Part shown: one piece after another, positions 29,233 through 39,132 of the stretch
How the letters are laid out: every line of letters starts with the position of its first letter
How positions within the stretch are numbered: the stretch's first letter is position 1
NCBI RefSeq assembly: GCF_019551435.1
Contig: NZ_CP080544.1
Span: 1,550,001-1,614,000, forward strand
Source of the DNA: Lysobacter soyae
GTDB taxonomy: Bacteria; Pseudomonadota; Gammaproteobacteria; Xanthomonadales; Xanthomonadaceae
DNA: 64,000 bases
Direction of reading: 5' to 3'
Position numbers and translations under genes: made by a program
The notes under the pieces: model-generated
Seen by the model: only the letters and a program-made list of their open reading frames with translations
Database searches by the model: none
Told to the model about the DNA's origin: nothing

Positions 29233-31536
29233 ATGTCCACGACAAAGAAACTGTGGGTCGGTCTGGCGGCGCTGTTGATTGCCAGCTTCGGCGCGATGCT
29301 ATGGCTCGGCAGCGAGTTATACCGCTCAAAACCGCCCGTTCCGGACCGTGTTGTCACAACCGGAGGTGCAGCGCTTTACACGAAAGCCGACATCGAGACC
29401 GGACGCCAGGTTTGGCAAAGCATCGGCGGACAACAACTTGGCTCGATCTGGGGCCACGGCGCCTTGGTGGCGCCCGATTGGTCGGCGGACTGGATCCATC
29501 GCGAGGTTGAGGCGCGTACCGAGCTAATGGCGCGTGCCACGGAAGGCGTGCCGGCAAGCGCACTGACGCCCGAGGAATCCGCGGCGTTGAACGCGCGTAT
29601 CCGGCGCGAGTTCCGAACCAACACCTATGATGCAAAAACCGGTGATCTGGTCGTATCGGATCAGCGCGCAATGGCGATGAGTGCTGTCGCCGCACACTAC
29701 ATGAGTCTGTTCTCCAACGATCCGGCCACACATGATCTGCGCGAGACCTATGCGATGCGCGAAAACACCGTGCCGGATGAAGCACATCGCCGCGCGCTGA
29801 CCGCCTTCATTTTCTGGACGGCGTGGGCCGCCAGCACCGACCGACCGGAAAAAAGCGGCGTCACCTATACCAACAACTGGCCCTATGACCCCGAGATCGG
29901 CAACACGCCGACTCCGAGTGCGTTCATGTGGTCGATGTTTTCCATTTTGTTCCTGATCGCCGGTGTGGGCCTGCTCACTTGGCATTACGCGGCTTATCAC
30001 GGCAAGGAAGATGCGCCGATCCCGCCTGCGCGCGATCCCATGCTCGGCTTGGTCATCACGCCGTCGATGAAAGCCACCGCGAAATACTTTTGGATCGTCA
30101 TCGCCTTATTTCTGGTGCAAATCCTGCTGGGCGCCACCACGGCACACTTCCAAGTGGAAGGTCAGGAGGCTTACGGCTTCAAGATCGCCGAGTATTTGCC
30201 CTATTCACTGACGCGCAGTTGGCACACGCAATTGGCGGTGTTGTGGATTGCCACCGCGTGGCTCGGCACCGGCCTTTACATCGCACCGGCAATCTCGGGT
30301 CATGAGCCGAAATTTCAGCGCCTGGGCGTCAACTTCCTGTTCGTCTGTCTGCTGGTGATTGTTGTCGGCGCGTTTGCCGGTCAATGGTTTGCGGTCATGC
30401 AGAAAATGGGGTTGGCCAACAATTTCTGGTTCGGTCACCAAGGCTGGGAGTATGTCGACATCGGTCGCTTTTGGCAGGCGTTTCTTTTCATCGGCTTGCT
30501 CCTGTGGCTGTTCCTGGTCGGGCGCGCCTTGTGGCCGGCATTGCGTCGCAAGGATGAAATGTCTTCCATCGTGGGTCTGATGTTCCTCTCCACAGTGGCC
30601 ATCGGTCTCTTTTACGGCGCGGGTCTGATGTGGGGCGAAAAAACCCATATTTCGGTCGTCGAGTATTGGCGTTGGTGGGTCGTGCACCTGTGGGTTGAAG
30701 GCTTCTTCGAAGTGTTCGCGGTCGCCGTATTGAGTTTCCTGTTCGTCAAACTCGGTTTGATTCGCGGCAAGACGGCCACCAACAACGTGTTGTTTGCAAC
30801 GATCATCTATTTGACCGGCGGCGTGCTCGGCATGTTCCACCATTTGTACTTCGCCGGTACGACGACGGCGGCCGTTGCGTTGGGGGCGTCGTTCTCGGCA
30901 CTAGAAGTGGTGCCGTTGGCAATCATCGGCTTGGAGGCGCATGAAACATGGCGGCACAGCCGGGCAGTGCCGTGGATGGCGCGTTATCGCTGGCCGATCA
31001 TGTTCTTCCTCGCCGTCAGTTTCTGGAACTTGGTCGGCGCCGGTTTGTTCGGCTTCCTCATCAACACACCCATTGCGCTCTACTACATGCAAGGCTTGAA
31101 TCTCACACCGCTGCATGGCCACACCGCATTGTTCGGCGTCTATGGCATGCTCGGCATCGGTCTCATGTTGTTCTGTCTGCGCGGTTTGAAGGGCAATGCC
31201 TTGTGGCATACCGGCACGTTGAAAGCAGCGTTCTGGGCATTCAACGTCGGACTGACTTTGATGGCTGTGCTGACCTTGCTGCCACTCGGAACCTTGCAAC
31301 TGCAAGCCGCGCTTGAACACGGCTACTGGTACGCACGTTCGGCGGAGTTCATGGGCAAGCCGATCATCGATGTGCTGGTGTGGATGCGCATGCCCGGCGA
31401 TTTGATCTTCTCGATCGGCGCGCTGCTGCTGGCGTGGTTCGTGTTGCGGCACTGGATCCTGCCTAAGGCGGATCCTGCATTTGATCGTACGTCGGATGAA
31501 GACATCCAACGCACTCTGGATCGAGGCACGGTTTGA
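29233..31536 (+). CDS. norB: Quinol-dependent nitric oxide reductase (single-subunit qNOR)
   Basis: qNOR reduces two NO to N2O at a haem b3/non-haem iron site, taking electrons from quinol. The 767-residue protein has the N-terminal extension characteristic of qNOR (TTGGAALYTKADIETGRQVWQ) fused to a 12-span haem-copper-oxidase-type core. Haem and FeB ligand regions are visible (WVVHLWVEGFFEVF, MFHHLYFAG, LHGHTALFG). The ATG at 29233 has GGAG seven bases upstream; ATG 29230 is possible. No norC is present, consistent with the quinol type. nnrS overlaps its stop. Confidence 0.96.
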   Translation: MSTTKKLWVGLAALLIASFGAMLWLGSELYRSKPPVPDRVVTTGGAALYTKADIETGRQVWQSIGGQQLGSIWGHGALVAPDWSADWIHREVEARTELMARATEGVPASALTPEESAALNARIRREFRTNTYDAKTGDLVVSDQRAMAMSAVAAHYMSLFSNDPATHDLRETYAMRENTVPDEAHRRALTAFIFWTAWAASTDRPEKSGVTYTNNWPYDPEIGNTPTPSAFMWSMFSILFLIAGVGLLTWHYAAYHGKEDAPIPPARDPMLGLVITPSMKATAKYFWIVIALFLVQILLGATTAHFQVEGQEAYGFKIAEYLPYSLTRSWHTQLAVLWIATAWLGTGLYIAPAISGHEPKFQRLGVNFLFVCLLVIVVGAFAGQWFAVMQKMGLANNFWFGHQGWEYVDIGRFWQAFLFIGLLLWLFLVGRALWPALRRKDEMSSIVGLMFLSTVAIGLFYGAGLMWGEKTHISVVEYWRWWVVHLWVEGFFEVFAVAVLSFLFVKLGLIRGKTATNNVLFATIIYLTGGVLGMFHHLYFAGTTTAAVALGASFSALEVVPLAIIGLEAHETWRHSRAVPWMARYRWPIMFFLAVSFWNLVGAGLFGFLINTPIALYYMQGLNLTPLHGHTALFGVYGMLGIGLMLFCLRGLKGNALWHTGTLKAAFWAFNVGLTLMAVLTLLPLGTLQLQAALEHGYWYARSAEFMGKPIIDVLVWMRMPGDLIFSIGALLLAWFVLRHWILPKADPAFDRTSDEDIQRTLDRGTV

Positions 31537-32798
31537 TGGCCACCGATGCGCACCCGCAGGTGACCGCCGCGCGCCAAGCTCTCGGCATCGAGACCTTGGC
31601 GCGGGCACCGCACCGCCTCTTGTTTTTCGTGGGCGCCTTAAATGTGTTGCTGGCCACGGCCTGGTGGTTGTGTTGGCTCGTCAACGCGCGTTGGCAATGG
31701 GTGCACTTGCCGCAGCCGCCGCTCTTTGCCGGTTGGCTGCACGCGACGGTCATGCAATACCAGTTGTTTCCGCCGTTTTTCTTCGGTTTCCTGCTGACCG
31801 TGTTTCCGCGATGGATGGGACTGAAAGAATTCGACCGGTGGCATTTCGTACCGGTGGGCGCCGGCTTGCTCGGCGGCCAAGTCGCGACGATTGCCGGTGC
31901 GTTTTCCGAACTACAGGTCTTGGTCCAGATCGGCATGTTCATGACCGCCGCTGGATGGTTGACGGGCCTTGTCTTGTTGGGAGGAAAATTGCGCGAAGCG
32001 AGAGCGGCCACCCAAGGCAGGCACTGGCACGCGTGGTCGTGCTTTGTCGGCATGGTGTTCGGGTTTGCCGGCCTGCTGGCAGCCATCGTCTATTTGAATC
32101 TGGAAGATCCGCGTTGGATGTTGGCCAGCATCAAGATCGGCACGTATTTGATGCTGGTGCCGGTGTATTTCACCGTGGCGCACCGGATGTTTCCTTTCTT
32201 CGCAAACAATGTCGTTGAAGGCTATTCGATGTGGCGTCCGACGTGGCTGATCGCGGTCCTTTGGGCGGCGATGCTGGCCACCTGCATTCTTAAGATCACC
32301 GGGGACGGGCAGATGGCATGGAGTGTCGAGTGGCTGTTTTCCGCGGCCAGTGCGATTGCGCTCGTTCGCTGGTGGCCGCGCCGCAAGGCACCTGGCCTGT
32401 TGAGGATCCTTTTCATCGCCTTGGCGTGGATGCCGATCGCCTTCGCCCTCATAGGTGCGCAAGATCTGCTGGCGTTGACGCATCCCGCCGTTGCACATTT
32501 GGGCCGCGGTCCGCTGCATGGTTTGTACATCGGCTGCTTCGGCGGCTTGATGGTGGCCATGGTGACGCGCGTCACGCAGGGTCATTCGGGTCGGTTGTTG
32601 GAGATGCCGACCGTTGCGTGGTGGGCATTTGCGTTGATCCAGATCACCGCGGTCATTCGTGTCTTCACCGAGATTTTTCGCGATCCGATGGCCGGCTTCG
32701 CCCTTGCCGCCCTGCTTTGGATCGTCGGGTTCTTACCGTGGGTGGTTCGCGCCGGCTGTATTTATTTGCAACCCCGTGCCGATGGCAAACCGGGCTGA
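31536..32798 (+). CDS. nnrS: NnrS family membrane protein
   Basis: NnrS proteins are multi-span haem- and copper-containing membrane proteins that protect cells during NO stress and are found with denitrification genes. The 420-residue product has about 12 spans and the family segments APHRLLFFVGALN, GWLHATVMQYQLFPPFFFG and RVTQGHSGR. The start shares one base with the norB stop (TGATG), so the two are translationally coupled. Confidence 0.93.
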   Translation: MATDAHPQVTAARQALGIETLARAPHRLLFFVGALNVLLATAWWLCWLVNARWQWVHLPQPPLFAGWLHATVMQYQLFPPFFFGFLLTVFPRWMGLKEFDRWHFVPVGAGLLGGQVATIAGAFSELQVLVQIGMFMTAAGWLTGLVLLGGKLREARAATQGRHWHAWSCFVGMVFGFAGLLAAIVYLNLEDPRWMLASIKIGTYLMLVPVYFTVAHRMFPFFANNVVEGYSMWRPTWLIAVLWAAMLATCILKITGDGQMAWSVEWLFSAASAIALVRWWPRRKAPGLLRILFIALAWMPIAFALIGAQDLLALTHPAVAHLGRGPLHGLYIGCFGGLMVAMVTRVTQGHSGRLLEMPTVAWWAFALIQITAVIRVFTEIFRDPMAGFALAALLWIVGFLPWVVRAGCIYLQPRADGKPG

Positions 32799-32813
32799 AT
32801 TTTTCGAATACAC

Positions 32814-33215
32814 ATGATCGAGTTCTATCCCACCATTCGAAGTATCCATATCCTGGCAGTGGTGTTGAGCGGCAGTTTTTTCGCCGTGCGAGGCGCCTTG
32901 GCGTTGGCCGGTCAATCTTGGCCTTACCACGCCGCCAGCCGCTGGAGCAGTTGGATCATTGACACGGTATTGCTCACCGCGGCGGCGATGTTGTTCAGCA
33001 TGTTGCCCGGTGTCGTGTTCGCGAACGGCTGGCTGACGGTGAAGATCGTGCTCGTGATCATCTACATTCTCCTCGGCATCCTCGCGCTGCGTCGCACGTC
33101 GCGACGCAGCGCACGCACCCTGTGCTATGTCCTTGCCTTGTGCGTCTTCGGCACCATCATCTCCATCGCGCGCGCCCATCATCCGTATGGCTGGCTGCTA
33201 AAATATCTGGCGTGA
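32814..33215 (+). CDS. SirB2-family membrane protein
   Basis: The 133-residue protein has four hydrophobic spans and resembles SirB2 (opening FYPTIRSIHILAVVLSGSFF). SirB proteins have no clear biochemical function; SirB2-like proteins appear near haem-copper oxidase and denitrification genes. It begins 15 bases after nnrS and its stop overlaps the next gene by four bases (GTGA), so it belongs to the norB unit. Confidence 0.8.
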   Translation: MIEFYPTIRSIHILAVVLSGSFFAVRGALALAGQSWPYHAASRWSSWIIDTVLLTAAAMLFSMLPGVVFANGWLTVKIVLVIIYILLGILALRRTSRRSARTLCYVLALCVFGTIISIARAHHPYGWLLKYLA

Positions 33216-34291
33216 ATACACTCCCCAATCCGACCGCCGTCGACCGCAGCTGGGTCAACGAAGCCATCCGCGCCATCCAACGCGAATCCGCGCGCTCTGC
33301 CGACACCCACCTCCTGCACGTAAAGTTCAGCGCGTTTCCGGATATTGACTTCTATTTCAAGGACGAAGCCTCGCACCCGACGGGCAGTCTCAAGCACCGT
33401 TTGGCACGGTCTTTGTTCCTTTATGCCCTTTGCAACGGGCGATTGACCGACGGTATGTCCGTAGTGGATGCCTCATCGGGCAGCACCGCGATTTCCGAGG
33501 CTTGGTTTGCGCGCATGCTGGGGCTCAAATTCACGGCGGTGATGCCGGAAACGACATCGCCCGGCAAGATCGAAGCCATCCGCGCACTCGGCGGAATTTG
33601 CGACCTCACGCCGGCGGGTCGCTGCACACAAGCGCGTGCGCGCGAAATCGCCGCCGACGGCGCGTGCTTTCTCGATCAGTTCGGACTGGCCGAACGCGCC
33701 ACCGATTGGCGCGGAAACAACAACATCGCCGAGTCGATTTTGGGCCAGTTGGAGAAGGAAAAGCACCCGGTCCCGCGTCATATAGTGTGTGGCGTAGGCA
33801 CCGGTGGCACTTCGGCCACCATCGGTCGTTATCTGCGCTATCGCATGCTCGACACCGAGCTCACCGTTGCCGAACCCAAGGGTCAGGTGTTTGCCGGCGG
33901 TTGGCGCACCCGGGACCGCTCGGCCTCAGTGCCGTGTTGCAGCGTCATCGAAGGCATCGGTCGACAAAACGTCGAACCGAGTTTCCAATTCGATGTGGTG
34001 GATCGCGTCATCGAAGTCGATGATGCCGATTCGATTGCTGCCATGTTGTTCCTGGAAAGCGTTTTGGGCATCCGCTACGGCGGATCCTCCGGCACCAACC
34101 TGATCGCCTGCACAGAACTTGCGCGTGAAATGCGCGCCGCCGGAACGAGCGGAAGCATCGTCACCTTGCTTTGCGACCGTGGCATCCGTTATCGGGAAAC
34201 CCTGTATGACGCGGCATGGCGCGCCCAGCGCGGCATTGCGGTGGACGGGGCATTGCAGGCCATCCGCGAAGCGCTCGGCAGTCACCACTGA
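33212..34291 (+). CDS. PLP-dependent cysteine synthase-family enzyme, Cds1-like L-cysteine desulfhydrase
   Basis: The 359-residue protein is a fold-type II PLP enzyme. The PLP lysine is in HPTGSLKHRLARSLF, followed by the substrate loop SSGSTA and the phosphate-binding loop GVGTGGTSATIGRY. It resembles the actinobacterial and proteobacterial group that includes mycobacterial Cds1, an L-cysteine desulfhydrase producing H2S; this is from memory of the family. The GTG start at 33212 overlaps the SirB2 stop (GTGA), so it looks like the fourth gene of the norB unit. It converges on fabB with 20 bases between stops. A cysteine synthase role is an alternative. Confidence 0.82.
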   Translation: MNTLPNPTAVDRSWVNEAIRAIQRESARSADTHLLHVKFSAFPDIDFYFKDEASHPTGSLKHRLARSLFLYALCNGRLTDGMSVVDASSGSTAISEAWFARMLGLKFTAVMPETTSPGKIEAIRALGGICDLTPAGRCTQARAREIAADGACFLDQFGLAERATDWRGNNNIAESILGQLEKEKHPVPRHIVCGVGTGGTSATIGRYLRYRMLDTELTVAEPKGQVFAGGWRTRDRSASVPCCSVIEGIGRQNVEPSFQFDVVDRVIEVDDADSIAAMLFLESVLGIRYGGSSGTNLIACTELAREMRAAGTSGSIVTLLCDRGIRYRETLYDAAWRAQRGIAVDGALQAIREALGSHH

Positions 34292-34311
34292 CCTCAGCGC
34301 GGCAAAAACAA

Positions 34312-35520
34312 TCAGACGCGGGCGAACACCAAAGCGGCATTGGTGCCGCCGAAACCGAAGCTGTTCGAGAGCACGGTGTCGACTTGTCTATCCGCACGCG
34401 TGCGTAGGATATTGAAATCTTCGCAAGCGGGGTCGAGCTGCGCGATATTCGCTGAAGCGGCCAGAAAACCGTGCTGCATCATCAGGATCGAATAAATCGC
34501 CTCGTGCACGCTCGCGGCACCCAGCGAGTGTCCGCTCAAGGCCTTGGTCGAGGAAATCGCGGGCATGTCCTCACCGAACACCTCGCGCACCGCCTTCAGT
34601 TCTGTGATATCGCCGAGCGGTGTCGATGTACCGTGCGTGTTGATGTAGTCGATCTTGCGACCGATGCCGTCGATGGCCATGCGCATGCAACGCACCGCGC
34701 CTTCGCCTGAAGGTGCGACCATATCGACGCCGTCACTGGTGACGCCATATCCGATCAATTCGGCATGGATGCGCGCACCGCGCTTCATGGCATGCTCGAA
34801 ATCTTCAAGCACAAGCATGCCGCCGCCGCTGCCGATGACGAAGCCGTCGCGATCGACATCGTAGGGTCGTGAGGCGGTCTGCGGCGAATCATTGAAGTGT
34901 GTTGACAAAGCGCCCATCGCATCGAATTGGCAGGTCATGCCCCAATGCAATTCCTCCCCGCCTCCGGCAAACACAATGTCTTGCGCACCGTGGCGAATGA
35001 GGTCGGCAGCAGCGCCGATGCAATGCGCCGATGTGGCACAGGCGGCCGACAACGAATAGCTCACGCCGCGAATGCCGAAGGTGGTTGCCAGCGCCGCGGA
35101 TACGGTGCTGCACATGGTTCTCGGCACCATATACGGCCCGACCTTGCGCACACCGCGCTCACGCATCAAATCACCCGTCGCGATTTGCCACTCGGCCGAT
35201 GCGCCGCCCGAACCGGCGATAACGCCGATGCGCGGATCGCCGGCGACCGAGTCACCCAATCCGGCATCTGCCATCGCGTCTTTCATGGCGACTGCCGCAT
35301 AGGCCGCAGCGTCACCCATGAAGCGTTTTTGCTTGCGGTCAATCAACGCCTCGAGATCGATCTTGCAAACACCCGCGATTTGGGAGCGCATACCCATGTC
35401 GGCGTATTCGGCGACATGTTCAATGCCGGCGCGGCTTTCACGCAAGGCGTCCGCGACCGACGCGGCATCGTTGCCCAACGGTGAAACAATCCCCAATCCG
35501 GTCACGACAACGCGACGCAT
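34312..35520 (-). CDS. fabB: 3-oxoacyl-ACP synthase I
   Basis: FabB elongates acyl-ACP and is required for unsaturated fatty-acid synthesis. The 402-residue protein has the catalytic Cys in [11 protein letters not shown], the active-site His residues in [11 protein letters not shown] and SGHSLGAAS, and the final [12 protein letters not shown]. Its ATG at 35520 shares one base with the fabA stop and has GGAGGAG upstream. The fabA-fabB pair is the usual arrangement for the anaerobic unsaturated fatty acid pathway. Confidence 0.97.
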   Translation of the reverse strand: MRRVVVTGLGIVSPLGNDAASVADALRESRAGIEHVAEYADMGMRSQIAGVCKIDLEALIDRKQKRFMGDAAAYAAVAMKDAMADAGLGDSVAGDPRIGVIAGSGGASAEWQIATGDLMRERGVRKVGPYMVPRTMCSTVSAALATTFGIRGVSYSLSAACATSAHCIGAAADLIRHGAQDIVFAGGGEELHWGMTCQFDAMGALSTHFNDSPQTASRPYDVDRDGFVIGSGGGMLVLEDFEHAMKRGARIHAELIGYGVTSDGVDMVAPSGEGAVRCMRMAIDGIGRKIDYINTHGTSTPLGDITELKAVREVFGEDMPAISSTKALSGHSLGAASVHEAIYSILMMQHGFLAASANIAQLDPACEDFNILRTRADRQVDTVLSNSFGFGGTNAALVFARV

Positions 35521-36032
35521 CAGAACTCCTCCATGCCTTGGAACAGGCCGACACGCAAGTTGCTCGCCGTGTAAATCTCTTTGCCATCCACGAACGTTTC
35601 GCCGTCGGCAATCACCAGACGCAGCTTTCCACGAAGCACGCGACGGATGTGGATGTTGTAGGACACGGTTTTCGCAGTCGGCAGCACTTGTCCGGAAAAT
35701 TTTACTTCGCCCACGCCTAATGCCCGCCCGCGACCCGGCTCGCCCAACCAAGGCAAATAAAAGCCCGCGAGCTGCCACATCGCATCGACGCCCAGGCACC
35801 CCGGCATCACCGGATCGTCAATGAAGTGACATTGGAAAAACCAAAGGTCCGGATGAATATCCAGTTCGGCGCGAAGCACACCCTTGCCGTGATGTCCGCC
35901 CGTCTCACTGATCTCGGTGATACGGTCGAACATCAACATGGGGGGTGCAGGCAATTTGGCGTTGCCGGGTCCGAAGAGTTCGCCGCGGGCGCAGGCCAAC
36001 AATTGCTCTTTATCCAATGAACTCGGTCGCAC
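35520..36032 (-). CDS. fabA: 3-hydroxydecanoyl-ACP dehydratase/isomerase
   Basis: FabA dehydrates 3-hydroxydecanoyl-ACP and isomerises the product, the branch point to unsaturated fatty acids. The catalytic His and Asp lie in [15 protein letters not shown] and [11 protein letters not shown]. Length 170 residues from the GTG at 36032 matches the E. coli protein (172). A much longer frame is open upstream, but nothing in it resembles FabA, so the GTG ([12 protein letters not shown]) is chosen; the ribosome site there is weak. fabB is translationally coupled downstream. Confidence 0.95.
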   Translation of the reverse strand: MRPSSLDKEQLLACARGELFGPGNAKLPAPPMLMFDRITEISETGGHHGKGVLRAELDIHPDLWFFQCHFIDDPVMPGCLGVDAMWQLAGFYLPWLGEPGRGRALGVGEVKFSGQVLPTAKTVSYNIHIRRVLRGKLRLVIADGETFVDGKEIYTASNLRVGLFQGMEEF

Positions 36033-36129
36033 GCATGCAGCCCGTCTAGGGGAAGGAACCTCGTAGTGTAGGGGGCGGACATGACCATTCGCGCCTGTAC
36101 GCAGGGATTCCGCGGGATCTTTCACTGAC

Positions 36130-36143
36130 TTGATTCATGTCAA
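36130..36143. promoter_or_regulatory. FNR/DNR-type box upstream of nirK
   Basis: TTGATTCATGTCAA matches TTGAT-N4-ATCAA at all but one position. Its centre is 72 bases before the nirK ATG and about 104 bases before the fabA start on the other strand, so nirK is the likelier target. Activation at -41.5 would start transcription near 36178. Confidence 0.8.
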
Positions 36144-36207
36144 TATGAACATGGTGCCAAGGGTGAAGAATTCGACTCAGGACTTGTCCATTTCCGTCGA
36201 GGAACAC

Positions 36208-37728
36208 ATGAAACGCACCACCTTGAGCTTCATGATGGCTGCCAGCCTGCTGTTTGCGGGCTGCGACAAAGCCGACAAAGACACCGTACAGCAAGCACAG
36301 ACACAACCCAAAGCCGGTGACGGCGGCTCCGCCCACGGCGATTTCGGCCCACCTCAAGGCGAACCGATTCATGCTGTCCTGACTTCGCCTCCGCTCGTGC
36401 CGCCCGCCACCGGGCGCACGACACCGGCACGGGTCATTGTGGATCTGACCGTGCAAGAAAAAGAAATGGAAATCTCCGAAGGTGTCAGCTACACCTTTTG
36501 GACGTTCGGCGGCACGGTGCCCGGCAGTTTCATCCGCGTTCGCCAAGGCGACACCGTGGAAATGCGCTTGCACAACATGCCTGACTCGAAAATGCCGCAC
36601 AACATCGACCTGCACGGGGTGACCGGTCCGGGCGGTGGCGCGGCCTCTTCATTCACCGCGCCGGGCCATACGACCCAGTTCACCTTCAAGGCGCTGAATG
36701 CCGGTATCTATGTCTACCACTGCGCCACGGCTCCGGTGGGCATGCACATCGCCAACGGCATGTACGGTTTGATTTTGGTCGAGCCGCCCGAAGGTTTGCC
36801 GAAGGTGGACAAGGAGTACTACGTGATGCAGGGCGACTTCTACACGCTCGGCAAGTATCACGACAAGGGTCATCAGGGCTTCGACATGGAAAAGGCCATT
36901 GCCGAGCAACCGACCTACGTCTTGTTCAACGGCCGCGAAGGCTCCATGACCAATGACAAGGCGTTGAAGGCAAAAGTCGGCGAAAACGTGCGACTGTATG
37001 TCGGCAACGGCGGTCCGAATCTGGTCTCGAGCTTTCATGTGATCGGTGAAATTTTTGACAAGGTATATCCGGAAGGCGCGCGGAACCCGAATGAAAACGT
37101 CCAGACGACTTTGATTCCCGCCGGCGGCGCGTCGATGATGGATTTCCACGTTGAAGTTCCCGGTAGCTATGTGCTGGTCGACCACTCGATCTTTCGCGCA
37201 TTCAACAAGGGCGCACTGGCGATCCTGAAAGTGGACGGCGCCGAGAACAAATCCATCTATTCCGGCAAGGAACTGGATGAAATGTACGTCGGCGACAAAG
37301 CCGGTAGCGGCTCCATGGCCGCAGTCGGCGCGGCAGCTGCCACGGCAGCGGCCACCGGCGCGGCGACGCGCGAGGAACGCATCGCGGCAGGCAAGGTCTT
37401 GTTTGCCGGCACTTGCTCGACCTGTCACCAAGCGACAGGTGAAGGTATGCCCGGCGTGTTCCCGCCGCTTGCCAAGTCGGACTACATTGCGAAAAATCCG
37501 AAGGTCCTTGCCGAAGTGATGCTACATGGCAAGGTCGGCCCGATCACGGTAAATGGCAAGTCCTATAACTCCAATATGCCGCCGATGAACCAACTGACCG
37601 ACGATGAGGTTGCCAACATCGGCACTTATGTGTTGAACACTTGGGGCAACCCGGGCGGCCAGATCACCCGCGAAGATGCCGCCAAGGCACGCGCCGCCAA
37701 ACCGGCCGATGCGAGCAGCGGACACTGA
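36208..37728 (+). CDS. nirK: Copper nitrite reductase NirK fused to a C-terminal cytochrome c domain, predicted lipoprotein
   Basis: NirK reduces nitrite to NO. The 506-residue protein has a lipobox (LLFAGC) at the N-terminus, two cupredoxin domains and a cytochrome c domain. Type 1 copper ligands are the first His of MPHNIDLHG and the Cys, His and Met of [16 protein letters not shown]; type 2 ligands are the second His of MPHNIDLHG, the His of VYHC and that of LVDHSIF. The catalytic Asp (NIDLH) and His (SSFHVIG) are kept. The haem motif is CSTCHQ near residue 405. The fused haem probably feeds electrons to the copper site, as in Ralstonia-type three-domain enzymes. nirV and sco follow. Confidence 0.96.
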   Translation: MKRTTLSFMMAASLLFAGCDKADKDTVQQAQTQPKAGDGGSAHGDFGPPQGEPIHAVLTSPPLVPPATGRTTPARVIVDLTVQEKEMEISEGVSYTFWTFGGTVPGSFIRVRQGDTVEMRLHNMPDSKMPHNIDLHGVTGPGGGAASSFTAPGHTTQFTFKALNAGIYVYHCATAPVGMHIANGMYGLILVEPPEGLPKVDKEYYVMQGDFYTLGKYHDKGHQGFDMEKAIAEQPTYVLFNGREGSMTNDKALKAKVGENVRLYVGNGGPNLVSSFHVIGEIFDKVYPEGARNPNENVQTTLIPAGGASMMDFHVEVPGSYVLVDHSIFRAFNKGALAILKVDGAENKSIYSGKELDEMYVGDKAGSGSMAAVGAAAATAAATGAATREERIAAGKVLFAGTCSTCHQATGEGMPGVFPPLAKSDYIAKNPKVLAEVMLHGKVGPITVNGKSYNSNMPPMNQLTDDEVANIGTYVLNTWGNPGGQITREDAAKARAAKPADASSGH

Positions 37729-37730
37729 GG

Positions 37731-38492
37731 GTGAAGCGCTGCGGAGCATTCGCATTGTTGATTCTGCCCGCGCTGTGTGCGGGCAGTGCCCCAACACGTT
37801 ATGCAATGATTCCCGGCGCCGTGTTCAAGTCTGCCCTGAAGTATGAAGACGCAACCCGCATCAAGGTTGCGCCCTTCAAGTTGATGCGGACTCCTGTCAC
37901 CAATGCCGATTTTCTGAGCTTCGTCAAAGCCCATCCCAACTGGCAGCGGGGTAAGGCGCCGGTGGTTTTTGCCGAAAAACGCTATCTCGCCCATTGGCAG
38001 GGTGCCACCGCGCTAGGCCCGAAAGCACGGCCCGACCAACCGGTGGTGAATGTCAGTTGGTTCGCGGCCGATGCCTATTGCAAAGCGCAAGGCGCGCGAC
38101 TGCCCGATTGGCGCGAATGGGAGTTAGTGGCCGCGGCCGATGAAACGCGAACCGATGCGCGCAAAGATCCGGTTTGGCGCGAGCGCATCCTGCGATGGTA
38201 TTCGCGGCCTTCCAATACGGCGTTGATGCGTGTGGGACTGCAATCGCCGAATGCCTATGGTGTCTCGGATATGCACGGTTTGATTTGGGAATGGACCGGC
38301 GACTATGCATCGCTGTTGGTCGATGCCGACAATCGCAAGCAAGGCGACGCCGACAAGGCGAAATTCTGCGGGGCAGCCGCGCTGTCGATGAATGATCGTG
38401 AGAACTACGCCGTGCTGATGCGCATCGCGATGCTTTCGTCCTTGTCCGCATCCGATGTCACGGTCAATCTGGGATTCCGCTGTGCGCAATGA
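37731..38492 (+). CDS. nirV: Formylglycine-generating-enzyme (SUMF1) family protein, NirV-like
   Basis: The 253-residue product has an apparent signal peptide and the FGE-sulfatase fold: an opening AMIPGAVFKSALKYED, then LMRTPVTNADF, PVVNVSWFAADAYCKAQGARLP, GLIWEWTGD and the closing NLGFRCA. Proteins of this type encoded next to nirK are called NirV; their exact role is not settled. The Cys pair of true formylglycine generators is not evident, so it should not be assumed to modify sulfatases. The GTG at 37731 lies two bases after the nirK stop. Confidence 0.85.
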   Translation: MKRCGAFALLILPALCAGSAPTRYAMIPGAVFKSALKYEDATRIKVAPFKLMRTPVTNADFLSFVKAHPNWQRGKAPVVFAEKRYLAHWQGATALGPKARPDQPVVNVSWFAADAYCKAQGARLPDWREWELVAAADETRTDARKDPVWRERILRWYSRPSNTALMRVGLQSPNAYGVSDMHGLIWEWTGDYASLLVDADNRKQGDADKAKFCGAAALSMNDRENYAVLMRIAMLSSLSASDVTVNLGFRCAQ

Positions 38493-38505
38493 AAGGAGAA
38501 CGAAC

Positions 38506-39129
38506 ATGCGAAGCGCTGCATTCGCTGCGATATCCCTCTTGATGGCTGCCCTTCTGGCTGTCGGGCCTGTCGCCGCGCAGAACGGCAAGCCGGCGCCACC
38601 GATCCGCAGCGCCGCCGAATCGCCGCTGCCGGGTGACTCGGTGTATCAGCTCGATGCCCGGTTTGTCGATGAATCGGGAAAGCGCAGCAGCTTTCGCCAA
38701 ATGCGCGGCTATGTACGCGCTGTCGGCATGTTCTACACCTCGTGCAAGTTCATATGTCCGCTGATCGTCGACAGCGGACTCGGCATCGACAAGCAGTTGA
38801 GCGCCGATGAGCGTGCGCGGCTCGGCATCACTTTGATCAGCATGGATGCCGCGCGTGACACACCTGCAAAGTTGATGGCGGTCGCCAAGCAACGCAGGCT
38901 GGATCTGACCCGCTGGAATCTCGTAACCCCGGCGGCCGGTGATGTACCTGGGGTGGCCGGCGTACTCGGCGTCAAATACCGACGTCTGAGCGACGGCGAA
39001 TTCAATCATACGAGTGCTTTGATCCTGCTCGACCGTGACGGCCGCGAACTGGCGCGCACAGAGCAATTGGGCAGCGTGCCGGATCCGGCGTTTGTGAAGG
39101 CGGTGAGGCGGGCGTTGGCGGAGCGGTGA
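38506..39129 (+). CDS. SCO1/SenC-family copper chaperone/thiol protein
   Basis: Sco proteins bind copper through a C-x3-C pair plus a His and help build copper centres. The 207-residue product has a signal peptide ending VAAQ, the pair in TSCKFICPL and the His in FNHTSALILLD. Its position 13 bases after nirV suggests help in loading or protecting copper in NirK. AAGGAG lies just before the ATG at 38506. The gene is followed directly by an inverted repeat element. Confidence 0.9.
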   Translation: MRSAAFAAISLLMAALLAVGPVAAQNGKPAPPIRSAAESPLPGDSVYQLDARFVDESGKRSSFRQMRGYVRAVGMFYTSCKFICPLIVDSGLGIDKQLSADERARLGITLISMDAARDTPAKLMAVAKQRRLDLTRWNLVTPAAGDVPGVAGVLGVKYRRLSDGEFNHTSALILLDRDGRELARTEQLGSVPDPAFVKAVRRALAER

Positions 39130-39132
39130 AGC

